A DNA stretch of 64,000 bases from assembly GCA_033816765.1 (NCBI GenBank), contig CM066289.1:3472001-3536000 (forward strand). Direction: 5' to 3'. This document shows, in pieces, positions 29,622 through 40,780 of this stretch. The notes beneath the pieces are model-generated. The model was not told the DNA's origin. It made no database searches and saw only the letters and a list, made by a program, of their open reading frames with translations. Source of the stretch: Nothopassalora personata. Its lineage: Eukaryota > Ascomycota > Dothideomycetes > Mycosphaerellales > Mycosphaerellaceae. Each line of letters starts with the position of its first letter. The first letter of the stretch is position 1. The translations under genes and the position numbers were made by a program.

Positions 29622-29691
29622 GTGGAAGTGGTACAGTTCTTGGCAAAAGTGGCCCGCTCGGTGGTGTGGCCCGCTCGGTGGTGAAGCACGT
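29622..29691 (-). repeat. Right terminal inverted repeat of the pogo element
   Basis: Inverted partner of 27,826-27,895 with the same duplicated 17-mer; it is followed by TA. Confidence 0.92.
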
Positions 29692-29696
29692 TAGGC

Positions 29697-30004
29697 TGTT
29701 CGTAGCCTCTACCTATGTCGGTAAAGGTGCTAAGTTTTTCTAGTAATGCAGCCGTATCTATTGTTACGTAGTGCTTACTTTAGAGTATGCTAATACTAGT
29801 TATTACTTAATAGGACCTTATAACCGTAATTATTGCTAAATACCTTAGACCATAAGTGTTTTCGACCTTAGTCGACCTTAACCGTAAACCTTAACCTTAA
29901 ACCTTAACCTTAAGTAATAACCTTAACCGTAAACCTTAGACCTTAAACCGTGATTTTAACCTTATAAACTGGATACTAACACGCCACCGGGTGTACACTT
30001 AACA
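29697..30004 (-). repeat. LTR of X (minus strand)
   Basis: 308 bp, inverse of 13,236-13,543, with the same CCTTAAC minisatellite at about 29,875-29,945. Beyond it only three bases remain before the TA of the pogo element. Confidence 0.9.
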
Positions 30005-30027
30005 ACCTCCCTTATTAACTACTAAAA

Positions 30028-30402
30028 TAATGTCTACTAACTACCCTATGTAGGCCTATCCGAGTTGTGGTGGTGTGGAGCGGCGCTTATGTAAGCAGAG
30101 GTATTTGACGGTCCCGGGACCGTGAAATCAGGTCACGTGACGACTAGCGCAGTAGCTAGATAAAACAAGAGGATTGGCGGACCTAAACCCCTATACCCTC
30201 TACTCGAGAGGTATAAATTGAATTAATGCCTTAATGCTACGCTTATAATGCTTAGCTACGCATTATATATCTTAATAGCTATACTAGGTCCTACTAGCTT
30301 ACCTAAATATCCAATTAAACCTAAATGAAATTAGGGTAAGTTAGACCTAAGGGACCCCCCCCCTCTAAACCTAAGGTTAACACAACCCATTAGTCGTTAA
30401 TA
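30028..30402 (-). repeat. Left inverted repeat (unit U) of element B
   Basis: Contains the palindrome ACGGTCCCGGGACCGT at 30,108-30,123. Both outer bases differ from the other copies, yet symmetry is kept. Confidence 0.9.
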
Positions 30403-32880
30403 ATAGACAATAAGATTCTTAATCGACGCGTTATCTCCGAGCTTTATAGTACTAACAGCGGGCGCTACTAGTTTACGGCCTTTATTAATAAGTACCTAGA
30501 CTATAGTAGGGCTATTAGTAGAATTTAGAGGGCATTAATCTAGCGTATAAGGATCGGCCGTAAGGGTATAGATCGTAAGCGAATTCTAGAGCCTAGTAAT
30601 TTTACCCGGTGCGATAGGGAGGCTAAAGCACGTAGCATTAATCCGTAGTCGGCTAAGAGTAGGGAGATTATTAGAAGACACCGCCTAGCCGTCTATAAGG
30701 ATAGCCTTCTATACTTTATAGAGGGTACTATTACTAAGAAGTCCGCGTCCCTAGAGGATAGTATAGATTAACCTAAACTATCTAGCTAGTAATAGCCTTA
30801 GCTACGTTAGCTACTACCGGGTAGTTAAGGTAAATGACGTATAAAGAGTACTACGCTAACTCTACTACTAGCCTCTACCTAGCCTATAGTTCTATCGAGA
30901 GGCGGTCGTAAGTCGAGTCGACTTAAGTAGCTCCGTATAGGCGAGAGTATAGGTAAGGGCATAACTACGCCTACTCGATCCTCGCCTAACTGAACGCTAG
31001 ACGGCGTACCTATACGCGAGGGTAGTCCGCTAGGTACACCGGTTAGTACCCTACGATCTACTCCGGCCCTAACTAAGAATAGTAATCCGATACTTACTAT
31101 GTTACCTTCGGCTATAATTAGGGATGTATTAGTCTTTAAGGATTAGATCCTATAGGAAGACGAGGCTCTCCGGATTAAGCGCGCTAACTATACCTATAAT
31201 AAGCGGTACTATAGCGTTAAGTTTAGAAACTCGATTAATATAGATAGCATTAACTAGCTACCTAAGCACCGGATAGCGGGCCTTAAGATGCTCGAACATA
31301 CTATCTCGTAGGTTCTTAAGAGGGATAGTAAGGTTAGCGCTATAATATACGATTAGCATGTTCGAGATTTCTACTATAAGGCCCTCTACTTCGTTACGAA
31401 TTCCGGTATTACCGCTAATACCCTATATAAGCGCGCGCTTAAGGTCTAAGACTAGCTCTTTAAAGGTAAGAGTTTTTTAGCTATTAAGGTAAAGAATAGG
31501 TCGTAGTTTTGCCCTAATAAGCGTAGTTAGAAGACTATTAACCCGCTTAGCTACCTCCGCGTTCGAGGTAAAGTCGGCACTACGAGTAGTATCGTTACGT
31601 ATGCTAACTATAACTAGATCCTCGACAAATTCGGTATTAATAAAGCTAACTAAGCCAATCTTAATAGCACCGGTACCTATATTAATAGTAATATACTATA
31701 CTAGTATAATAACGCTAAACTAGCGCCGCGGGTTAAAACAGTTAGAGAAATGATAAGTCGAGAATTCGACGTGTACCGATAGTACCTACGAGAATTGAAC
31801 AAGGTTAGTAACGGCGGCGTCTACTAGAACATGTAGTATTCTCTAAGCTAATAGATTATACGATAAGACCCCGGACTATAGCTCTTATAAGTAGCGCTAT
31901 ACCCTTAATTCTATACTCGGTTTATCTCCTTCCCTAGGCCTACGATTTTTAGCTTTAATAGGGCTTATTAGGGGGGTAACGCGAACACTATAGTGTAGTA
32001 TACTAGGGTTGACTTAAACCTCGAAATTAAAAACTACTAGACTAGTAACCGGCTTAATATGCTATACTCTCTTAACTTAGAGGGCACTAGTAGGCTGGAG
32101 TTTTTACACGGTTTTTATAAGTAAAAGAATACTATAGAGTTTATCTAGTAGTACCGGACTAACGACTATATAGAAGACGGCCGATTTAAGCGTTTCTTCT
32201 CGGTTAGGATTTAGAATTACCTAAGTAAGAATAGCATTAGCTGGTTTAGAGAGGATCTAAGCGCTAGGCAAATGCAGGTAACTACTATAGGCGTTCTAAT
32301 AAGGTAGGCCGTACATAAGAAGACGCTACGTTAGATTAACCCTTACTTTATCGAGATCCGCGACGATAACTATCTTAAACTCTAGAGAAGCTAGAGTATA
32401 CACTAGGTAATAGACCTCTATCGTGACTTTAAGACGCTAAGTAAGAGCGCTATAGGGTTTAAGTATCGACGCCTAGTACCTAGCTATCCTTTCCCTACGG
32501 CCGTATACCTTAGTAGCATTAGCCCTCTATCCGATACCCTAGCGGGTTTAAAGTCTTAGAACGATAACGAAGTTATCCTTAATGCTAGAAGGTAGCTTAA
32601 TGCTACGGTCCGCCTAGACTCGGAGCTCTTCTATAAGAAGATGTATAATTAGCGCGTCCGAGCTATAAAATTAATAGATAAGTAGCTTAGCTTAATTACT
32701 ACTCTCGAGTAGATGTGCTTTATAAGTGAAGGGCGTAATAAGAGCTTCTTCCGCAACTACTATAGGAACTTTACTAGCTAGCTACTTAGGGACGCGTCTA
32801 GTAAGACTAGTGTTAGCTACGATAACGAGTAGGTCTAGATAAAGGAGTTGTGTAAGAATAAGTGGAACTAAGTAGTTAGT
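30403..32880 (+). pseudogene. Long RIP-degraded frame of element B, family not recognised
   Basis: One frame (codons beginning at 30,403) reads for roughly 800 codons with almost only TAG/TAA stops, which indicates a once-intact protein. It has basic N-terminal segments, a Ser/Thr/Pro-rich linker near 30,900-31,100 and a mixed alpha/beta-looking C-terminal half (for example LEFLHGFYK and KRFFSVRI). I recognise no DDE, tyrosine-recombinase, helicase or polymerase signature, and RIP may have removed diagnostic residues. Conservation with the interior of element A argues that it is the element's own gene, probably needed for movement. Confidence 0.6.
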
Positions 32881-33463
32881 ACGGGTTTATAGGCTCCTAG
32901 TTTCTAGTTAAATTTCCGGCTATAGCTATAGCCTATAGGTTTCTAGTTCTAATTCTAGTTCTAATTCTAGTTAATGCTTCGGGTACGGGTACTTCTAGTC
33001 CTTAGATCTTACTTGTTTCTTATAGTTACTTATCTTCCCTTAACTTACTTTCTAGCTACGCGATAGACTCGTCTTTAGATTTATTAGGTTACTAGTACTA
33101 ACGCTCACTTGTCTCATAAATGGCGTTTACGTTATTCGACTATCTAGCCCGCTCGATTAATACTAACATAGCTGTCCATTCCCTCGCTAGTTTCGTAGCA
33201 TGCGTTAGTATAGTGCGACGGATGCGAGTCGCGGTTATTAACGTTACTATTACGGTCTCTATTAGAAGGATCCTTTCGATCTTTATAAACTGTCGCTAGT
33301 AGGCCCTAGGATTGCCTAACATCTTATATATTAAGCTAAATAGTAGGGTAAGCTACTATGCTACTATAAGACTACCTTAGCTTATAGCGACTAACTACGC
33401 TACCTATAGTGCCCGGGCTCACTACTTTAGAACCTAAGGACAGGTTCGTAATAGGGGAGAATA
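32881..33463. other. Element B 3' interior
   Basis: No clear coding frame. Includes a short run of CTAGTT/CTAATT units near 32,940-32,980. It contains the uninterrupted target that in element A received the G1 insertion (around 33,234). Confidence 0.5.
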
Positions 33464-33834
33464 TATTAACGACTAATAGGTTATGTTAACCTTAGGTTTA
33501 GAGGGGGTCCCTTAGGTCTAACTTGCCTAAATTTCATTTAGGTTTAATTAGACATTTAGGTAAGCTAGTAGGACCTAGTATAGCTATTAAGATATATACT
33601 ACGTAGTTAAGCATTATAAGCGTAGCATTAAGGAAACAATTCAATTTATACCTCTCGAGTAGAGGGTATAGGGGTTTAGGTCCGCTAATCCTCTTATTTT
33701 ATCTAGCTACTGCGCTACTCGTTACGTAACCTAATTTCCCGGTCCCGGGACCGGCAAATACCCCTACTTACATAAGCGCCGCTCTATACTACCATAACTC
33801 GGACAGGCCTACATAGGGTAGTTAGTAGACATTA
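33464..33834 (+). repeat. Right inverted repeat (unit U) of element B
   Basis: Contains CCGGTCCCGGGACCGG at 33,739-33,754. The sharp inner boundary (TATTAACGAC) equals the start of the solo unit at 1,755. Confidence 0.9.
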
Positions 33835-33843
33835 CTACTAAAC

Positions 33844-35936
33844 TCTGAAATTTTAGCTGTAGAAAGGTTATAAGGCCTAACCTATAGCTTCTTAGATTCT
33901 AGTTTAGGGTCCGATCCCCTTTCGTTAACTCCTACGGGTAGTACGTCTTCGTCGGCGATAGGCTCAATCTCGTTCGAATTACTACTGTCTTCGCTATTAG
34001 CGACTTCTCCCTCCCCTATTACGAGATCGATCCTATTATCTAAGCCTTTATCCGGGCGAAGCTCTAGAACTAGCTTAAGGTTTTCTCGTGCCTAAACACC
34101 CTTTATTAGCGTACTATTAAGTTCCTTAAGAATATAGGTACTAAACTCCCTAGAGATACTAGACACCCGATATAGACCTTACTATCGGTAACCGATCTTA
34201 CGTAAGAAGTTATCCTTATATAGCTTATCGAACCTTATAATAAGGTCGCCCTTCTAGAAACTAATAAAGTTAACATTCCGGTAAGAATTAAAGTAGTCCT
34301 TACTAAGTTCTCTTAGTCGCTTCCTTCGAGCATATAGCTCTTCTAAACTAAGGTCTCGAGCCTAGAGTTAACGCGCACGTATAGTAAGGAGGTCCTTAGT
34401 CGTCCTAACCGATCCCTATTAATAATTAGCCTAAGTCGGGTACTTAACCTCAATTAGTAGAATCGTGCAATAGCTATATAGGACCTAAGCTAGCGTTATT
34501 CTAGTAGTACGATAGGTCGTAGTCCTATTAGCCTATAATATAGCGGGTACCTATTGTTCCTATCCGCGGTATATGTTCCTTATAAGCTTTACTAACGCTA
34601 TAAGAATCGGACGGTGTCTAACCTCGACCGGAGCATTAGATTACGGATAGTACGGTAATATTCAGATCCTTCGAACACTAAGTCCTACGAGTAACCGCTT
34701 AACCTTAGCCGTATAAACCGTAGCGTTATTAAGCACAATTTTAGTATAGTAGCCGTGCCTATAGAAGACATCCTCGTATAGAAACTTAGTAACCGTCTTA
34801 GAGCTAGGAGGTGCCCTCGTTACTCTAGCCTCGATCTAGTTACTAAGTGCTTCGCGCGCAACTAGGAGGTATCTATTTTTATGTACCTAGACGGGGTCTA
34901 AGTACTACTTCTCACTAATAACCTAAGGGCTCGATAAGTAAAGCTTACTAGCGCGCTAGTTACCTTTGCGAAATCTATAGGGAGCATAACTTTGAACCTA
35001 CATAGAGACATCGGCGAAGTATCCGTCCTAGTAATACCGATTAGAAATAAGGTTATACACGATCTTAGCGCTGCAGTAACCGTGTCTCTTATAGCACTCT
35101 ATAACGATCTTCTTCTAAGCCTTATTATCGTTAATTATAAGTTATAACGGTACTCCTCGGCGCTTCTAGAAGAATAGTAATTAGTCCCGGATAAAGAAAT
35201 TGACGCTCTTCTTTACTAGCCGCCGGTACTTAGTACGGGTAACACTATCGGGCCGGGTCCTAGTTTCTATTACCTAAGTAAGTTACTAAGAGCTCTTAGA
35301 ATATTAGTCCCCGAGATGTCGTGTTTTCTAGATTTTAACTAGATAGGTATCGACCGGCTCCGGGTACCTAAATAGCTTATTATTAATTATCCCGTCGAAT
35401 TTGTCTTCGTTAGCTTCCCTAGGTTCCTAAGGTGTAGAGGGCCTACGAGATAGGGCATCTAGGCTAGTGTGCCTAGTCCCCGTAACATACTTTACTTCGA
35501 ACGTAAATAGCCTAATCTATACGACCTACCGGGCTATTGCCGAGTTAGGTAGGTCCAAAGCCGGCTAGTTAAGCTACTATACAAGTGTCTTAGTATTAAC
35601 CTTAAGGACAAAATTAACGCTAGTAACATATCTCTAGATCTTCTTAAGCTCCTTAAGAACCCTAAGGCATTCCCGCTTACTAGTATTATATCTAGATTCT
35701 AACGCGTTCTAGATTCTACTCTTATACCGTACCGGGTAACGCCGTCGGGTACTGTCTATTAATTCTTAAGAAACGATACATCCCTATCTAGTGCCGCTAG
35801 CATTAACTAAGATAAAGATAGACCTAGCACTAGGTAAGTAGTAGAGGGTAACTAAGGCTAGAGCCTATATAAGATATCTAGTAACCTCTTCTTTCGAGAA
35901 CTGCTTATTTTCTGTCTAGGTGAACTCGGCGTCCTT
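33844..35936 (-). pseudogene. X pol: RNase H and integrase, RIP-degraded
   Basis: Reading down from 35,936: a KDAEFTW motif joining RT and RNase H, an RNase H block (FILVNASGTRQGC) near 35,815, a DALSRRP motif near 35,440, an integrase zinc region, and an integrase core with a segment near 34,640 resembling the YHPQSNGPVERGHRPI signature of fungal Gypsy elements. Stops are TAG/TAA. The RT lies beyond the tandem array, at 60,294 and onward. Confidence 0.8.
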
Positions 35937-36340
35937 TGTTAGGTTTAGTATAACCTAATAATATTACAAGTTAAGAAGATAAGCTTAATCGGGTTTGTTC
36001 TCGGGCCGATTAGAAGTTAAGGGAGAGTAATAAAGTAGTAGCTGTCTTGTCTTATAAAGACTAAGTAGTAGTAAGGTAGAGGTTAGGTTATAGTGTATTC
36101 TAAACAGTAATATTAAACAGTAAGTTAAACGCCTCGAAACTATAAGGGGTTCTTAGCGTTCCTAAATATAAAGGAGATTCGTAGATCTCGGTAATTAGTC
36201 TAATTATTCTAAGCATAAGTAGTCTAATTAGTCTAAGCATAAGTAGTCTAATCGCCCTAAGTCTAAGCGCTTAGGTAGGATAAGTTACGTGTTCGTCTTG
36301 TCGTTATAATTCTAGGGTCTATAGGAATTATTCCGTAATA
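35937..36340 (-). repeat. G1b 3' LTR (left end of array)
   Basis: Starts TGTTAGGTTTAG and ends CCGTAATA. Contains short repeats of AAGTAGTCTAATTAGTCT in its centre. It is the same length as the other two LTRs. Confidence 0.93.
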
Positions 36341-36413
36341 CTATCCCCTTCTTAGCCTAGCTTCGCCCTAAAGCTTCTTAAGCCGTTATTATTTCTTATA
36401 GTAATAGTTAACT

Positions 36414-36968
36414 ATGTCTTCTTCCTCCTATAAACGCCGTTAACGACTTACTTAGGATACTAAAATTTCTAGTATTAAAATAGCTCTATACACGAATTAT
36501 TAGAAGTCTCGATCCTCGGGTATAGTAGTAAAGTGTATCGTAGGTTCTCGGTCTAGAAAGTGTTCGGCCTATATTTAAAAAGGCTATAAGGATTACGATA
36601 TACGTCTTTCTCGTCCGGAGTAGGAACGTCTTCGCGATTCGCGCGATAATCTTAAGCTAGAGCTTAAGAGGATTAAAGAGGAGGAGGTACGGCTAAAGAT
36701 GCGTAAGATCCGTCTTCGGAAATAGCTACGATTAGCTAAGCGTCGCACCGACGATGCCGTCGCTAAGGAGTTAGAGGAGCTCGAGGAGGAAGAGGCGCGC
36801 GAGGAGCTAGCGTCTCTTAAGCGGGCGTCGGGGGTAGAGGTGTCGCCTTCGCTAGTTTCTTTCTCGGATATCCTAGAGATGCCCGTAAACGACTAGGCGG
36901 CGCTTTCTAGGGCGGAGCCTTAGGGCGAGTCCCTAGGGGTAGAGACTTATTAGGGTATTTATTTATAA
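36414..36968 (+). pseudogene. Antisense accessory frame of G1b
   Basis: ATG at 36,414, about 184 codons to TAA at 36,966, interrupted only by TAG/TAA. It begins MSSSS, has a cysteine-cluster segment (VKCIVGSRSRKCSAY, where ancestral cysteines are partly tyrosine), then Arg/Lys/Glu-rich coiled coil. It is homologous to 9,410-9,960 and 49,262-49,870 and always lies opposite pol next to the 3' LTR. The role is unknown. Confidence 0.75.
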
Positions 36969-36992
36969 GTTATGTCCCTATTCTTATTAATC

Positions 36993-37066
36993 GGCTAGGT
37001 AGCTTAGTAGTAGAGCGTAAGCTATCTATACTCTTAAGGTCGTAGGTTCGATTCCTACCCTAGTCG
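36993..37066 (+). ncRNA. tRNA-like sequence with A and B boxes
   Basis: 74 nt: acceptor strands GGCTAGG and CCTAGTC pair in all seven positions with one G-U; D arm GCTT/GAGC; T arm GTAGG-TTCGATT-CCTAC is perfect; the B box GGTTCGATTCC is exact. The A-box region TAGCTTAGTAGTAGAGC looks like TAGCTCAGTGGTAGAGC after RIP. The anticodon arm does not fold well, so no identity is given. It is a RIPed tRNA gene or tRNA-derived SINE fragment between the accessory frame and pol. It is absent from the G1 copy at 3,243-10,435. Confidence 0.65.
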
Positions 37067-37099
37067 CTCGTCGGCCGAGAGATCGATTGTCGTTAGTTA

Positions 37100-40000
37100 T
37101 ATCGGCGGACCTATTTTTAGTATTGTCGGATATTTTACTAACAGTTTTGTAGGTTTTATTTTAGTTCCTAGGTATTTTCTAATTCGTTGTATCCTTTCTA
37201 CTTAATAAGGTATCGCTAACCTTTCTTATCTAGGATTCTTTCGACTTTAAATTTGTTTTCTACTTCTAGCTCGAAATGGAAGCTTTCCTAGTAGGGTGTT
37301 TCGGCGTCTACGGGTTCTAACTTAGAGATGTAGAAGATGTAGAAGACTAGGTAGATTTTTACGTCTAGTAGTAGTCGTAGGCGGTAATTAACTAGTCCTA
37401 TAACTTTATCGATAAAAAATAGTCCGACCTTAACGTAATCTAGTTTCTTAGTCTATCTTCTTGTTCTTAAGTTTTTTATAAGGAGATAGACCTTATCCCC
37501 CTCTTTTAGTAGAGGTGCTATTTTTCTCGTGTCTTACCGTTACTAAGATAGTGTATGTTATATATCTTCGATCGCCTTACGTGTTTCTTTATGCACTTCC
37601 TTAAGAGTATCCGTCGTTACGATCGCTCTTTCGGCTTATAGATAAGATCTAGGTGTTCCGAATAGGTTAGGATCTTTCCTAAAGTTCGTATAAAATAGTG
37701 TCGTTAAAGTTGTCTCTAATTTGTAGTTATTTAGTGCAATCTACGCTAGTAGTAGTAATAAAACCTAGTTGTCTTATGTATAGTTAATGTAGTGTCGTAG
37801 GTATTGTTCTAGCGTTTAGTTTATCCTTTCGGTTTGTCCGTCTATCTCCGGATAATATACTATTAATAGCTTATGTTTAATTCCGATCGTTCCTATAAGC
37901 GTCTTCTAGTAGTTCGATATAAATAGCTTATCTCTATCTATTATAAACGCTTAAGGGAATCCGTAGTATCGGATAAGTCTATCTAGTACGAGGTATCCGA
38001 GCTACTCTATATTATATGTCTCTAATATAGAAATGAAGTGTGCGTATTTTATAAGTCTATTAACTATAACTAGTATTATGTTGTATAGTTGTTTCGTAAC
38101 TTGATCTCTTAACGGTAGGAGTTTTGTAATAAAGTCTATTATAACTTCGTCCTATAGTTTTATTAGTAGTGTCCTAAACTATAGGTAACCGTATTTCGTA
38201 TGTCTCGCCGCCTTGTTTCGTTAGCAGTGTACGTATTGTTTAATGTAGCGTAACACCTTAAGTCTTATCTATAGGAATAAGAAGCTACGTTATATTAGGT
38301 CTATTGTCTTTAAAGTTCTAGGGTGTCTATAAGTTAGTCCGTCGTAATGTTATCGTATATATTCTTCTTCTCGATCCTTTAGTACTTAGTATTTTCCTTA
38401 CGATATAGGGAATTGTTCGTCTTTATCGCCTAGTATCCGTACGATATTATTAAATTCTCTCGTATTTACACTAAGACTTCTATCGGGGTTTGTCTTTAAT
38501 ATTTTATGTTATACTAGTTCTTTTCCTTCTATATAGTCGCTTCTTTAACTTAGCGCGTCGGCGCGGCCGTTCTCTCTTCCTAGAGTATATTTAATTTCGA
38601 ACTTGTATTACCCTAGTAGCTTTGACTAGCGGGCTTGCCTTCGGGTAAGTTCTTTCGTCGTCGTAAAGTACGTAAGATTCTTATAGTTAGAAAGAATCGT
38701 TAACTTTAGTAGGCCCTCGACATATACTCTCTAATGTTACATAGTAGTAATAATAGCTAGAAGCTCTTTATTATAGATGTCGTAGTTCTATTCCGCTATA
38801 GTTATTTTCCGGGAGTAATAGGCTACTAGGTGTCTCTACCTATCGTATGTCTATATTAGACACGCGCCTATTACTATATTAGACGCATCGGTCTCGATGT
38901 GGACTTCCTTACTACTATCGAATAGTCGAAGCGTAGGGGCTAAAGCGCATTATTCCTTAAGTTTCTTAAACGCTTTAATCTGTTCCTTTCCCTATTTCTA
39001 GGTAACGTCTTTTCTTATAAGCATCGTTATTAGTACTGTTATCTTTACGTAGTCCTTAATAAATTTCCGGTTATAGTTCGCTAGTCTAAGGAATAATTGT
39101 ACGTCCTTAACTGTTTTTAGTTCTAGCTATTCTCTAATTAACTATGTCTTCGTAGGGTCGATCGTTATTACTATAGTACTAATAATAAAGCCTAAGAATT
39201 TAACTTCTTTCTTATAGAATTCGCATTTCTCGGGTGCTATCTTAAATCCTAAACGCGTAAGTCGTTCGAATACGTCCTAGTGTCACGAAGCGACCTTGAT
39301 TTGGATGTTCGGTCACGTGATCAGGGTCACGTGATCTCCCGGCGCTAGCGCGACGCCTCGGCGCTTTGCTTTATCTTTCGTACTTCGCGCGTTACCTCTA
39401 GATACTTCGTCTAACTACGTCTCTATTCCCTACACCCTACGTTTCCCTCTTACACTCGTAGGCCTCGTGTCACCTAGACTTGCTTTATATAATTCTAAAG
39501 GGATCCTTTCGTATAGACTAATATGTCGTCTATGTAAGTAATAACGTATATGTCGAGTAGGTCTCTAAGTGTTTCGTTAATAAGGTCCTAATAGGATACG
39601 GGTGCGTTAGTTAATCCTATTAGCATAACTAAGAATTTGTAAAGTCCGTATCTTATTCTAAAAGCGGTTTTCTATTCTTCTCCTTCTACTATCCGTATAG
39701 CGTAGAAGGCATCTCGTAGGTTAATCTTCGTATACTAGTCTAATCCGGTTAATCTATCTTATACTTCTTCGATGTTAGGTAGCGGGTATCGGTTCTTAAT
39801 CGTAATCTCGTTTAACTTCCTATAGTCTTATACGAGTCGCAACTTCCCGTTTACTTTTAGAACGAACATATATAGAGTTCCTATACTTAAGGTAGATCTT
39901 CTTATCTATCCTTTAGCTAGCTTCTCCTTTAGCTATTCTCGTAGGGTCTATAGCTCTTTCTTAGACATTTAATATAGGGGTCCCTATAGAGGCTCTTTCC

Positions 40001-40780
40001 CTAGCTAAATGTTTATCTTATAATCCTATAGTTAGTACTTAGGTAAGGCGTCCTTACCTCTTTCCTCTTTAAAGAGTCGCGACTACTTGCGATACTCCTT
40101 AGGAATACTTAACTCTAAGATGTTAGTATCCTTCGATAGTACGTTACTTCTATTACTACTAGTAACTTCGTAACCCGGCGGCCCTACGCTAGTGTCTATC
40201 CCGGTCGAAGGTAGTTCTTCTATCCTTCTATTCGGCGTAAGCTATATTCTATTTAGCTGTCTCTTTACCTTATCTACTAGTAAACGCTACCGCTACGTAG
40301 GCTAAATGTCGATAATGTAGTCGTATTCCCTAAATGTAAGTACTCCTCTTCTCTAGTCGATTACTAGATTATGCTTTCTTAACTAAGGCATACCTAGTAC
40401 GATATTATAACTAGCTATGTTAGTAACATCTAAGATAATTTCCTCATAGTACCGTTAGATAGTAAGTAGTAACGGTATCGTCTCGCGTTCTATACTAGGT
40501 AAGGATAATCCGTCTACCGCGATCAATTTATAACCCTCTTTCTTCTTATAGGTAGCGATCCTATGTCTTATAACAAATAATTCGGAGGTAAAGTTCCCGC
40601 TTACTCCGGAATCTATTATGGCATCTGTCTTATGCCCGTTAACGATAATTTTGGTTCGAAATACTGTTATTTTTAGTAATACTTAAGCCTTTTCTATGTT
40701 ATATAACTCCCTTTAGTCGCTTATTCCTAGGGAGTTAATCCTTTTCCCTATTCGTATATAGAACGTCGTACTTCGTGTCT
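37100..40780 (-). pseudogene. G1b pol, RIP-degraded
   Basis: Collinear with G1 pol on the opposite strand: chromodomain near 37,200, integrase near 37,500-38,300, RNase H near 38,870, RT near 39,500-39,900, protease near 40,600. A solo LTR interrupts RT at 39,281-39,472. Many TAG/TAA codons. The uninterrupted integrase near 37,940 confirms the insertion site of the solo LTR in the G1 copy. Confidence 0.88.
39281..39472 (+). mobile_element. Solo LTR of another family
   Basis: 192 bp, TGTCACGAAG to CTCGTGTCA, with the TSD CCTAG at 39,276-39,280 and 39,473-39,477. It has normal CpA/TpG content for much of its length. It resembles the intact Gypsy LTR in size and in its first bases but not in sequence. 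The strand is arbitrary. Confidence 0.88.

Larger units (their letters stand above)
27826..29691 (-). mobile_element. Un-RIPed pogo/Fot1-like DNA transposon
   Basis: 1,866 bp with terminal inverted repeats of about 70 bp (one mismatch, at the fourth base: ACGAGCTTCACC and ACGTGCTTCACC) and TA at both ends (27,824-27,825 and 29,692-29,693), as for Tc1/mariner/pogo elements. Each inverted repeat contains two copies of the 17-mer ACCACCGAGCGGGCCAC. The left flank is a G1 LTR and the right flank is the X LTR, so the flanks do not form one target site. Confidence 0.95.
30028..33834 (+). mobile_element. Composite inverted-repeat element B
   Basis: 3,807 bp with inverted copies of unit U at its ends (30,028-30,402 and 33,464-33,834), outer termini TAATGTCTAC and GTAGACATTA. 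Flanking direct repeats are CTACTAAAA (30,019-30,027) and CTACTAAAC (33,835-33,843), a 9-bp TSD with one difference. Nine-base TSDs and long inverted repeats occur in Mutator-like elements, but the internal frame does not look like a MULE transposase to me. Confidence 0.85.

Noticed and set aside
29232..29684. A 150-codon plus-strand frame across the pogo end
   Set aside because: Shadow of the transposase frame; it runs through the terminal inverted repeat.
29612..29689. Pogo transposase start in the inverted repeat
   Set aside because: The upstream extension begins with GTG and lies in the terminal repeat; the first ATG at 29,611 is the more likely start.
30403..32880. Assigning the element B frame to a MULE or hAT transposase from TSD length
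   Set aside because: TSD length alone does not decide and I could not find catalytic or dimerisation motifs of either family in the translation.
36993..37066. A working tRNA gene (Lys-like CTCTTAA string noticed)
   Set aside because: CTCTTAA is not in a foldable anticodon loop here and the anticodon stem fails, so only a tRNA-like call is justified.
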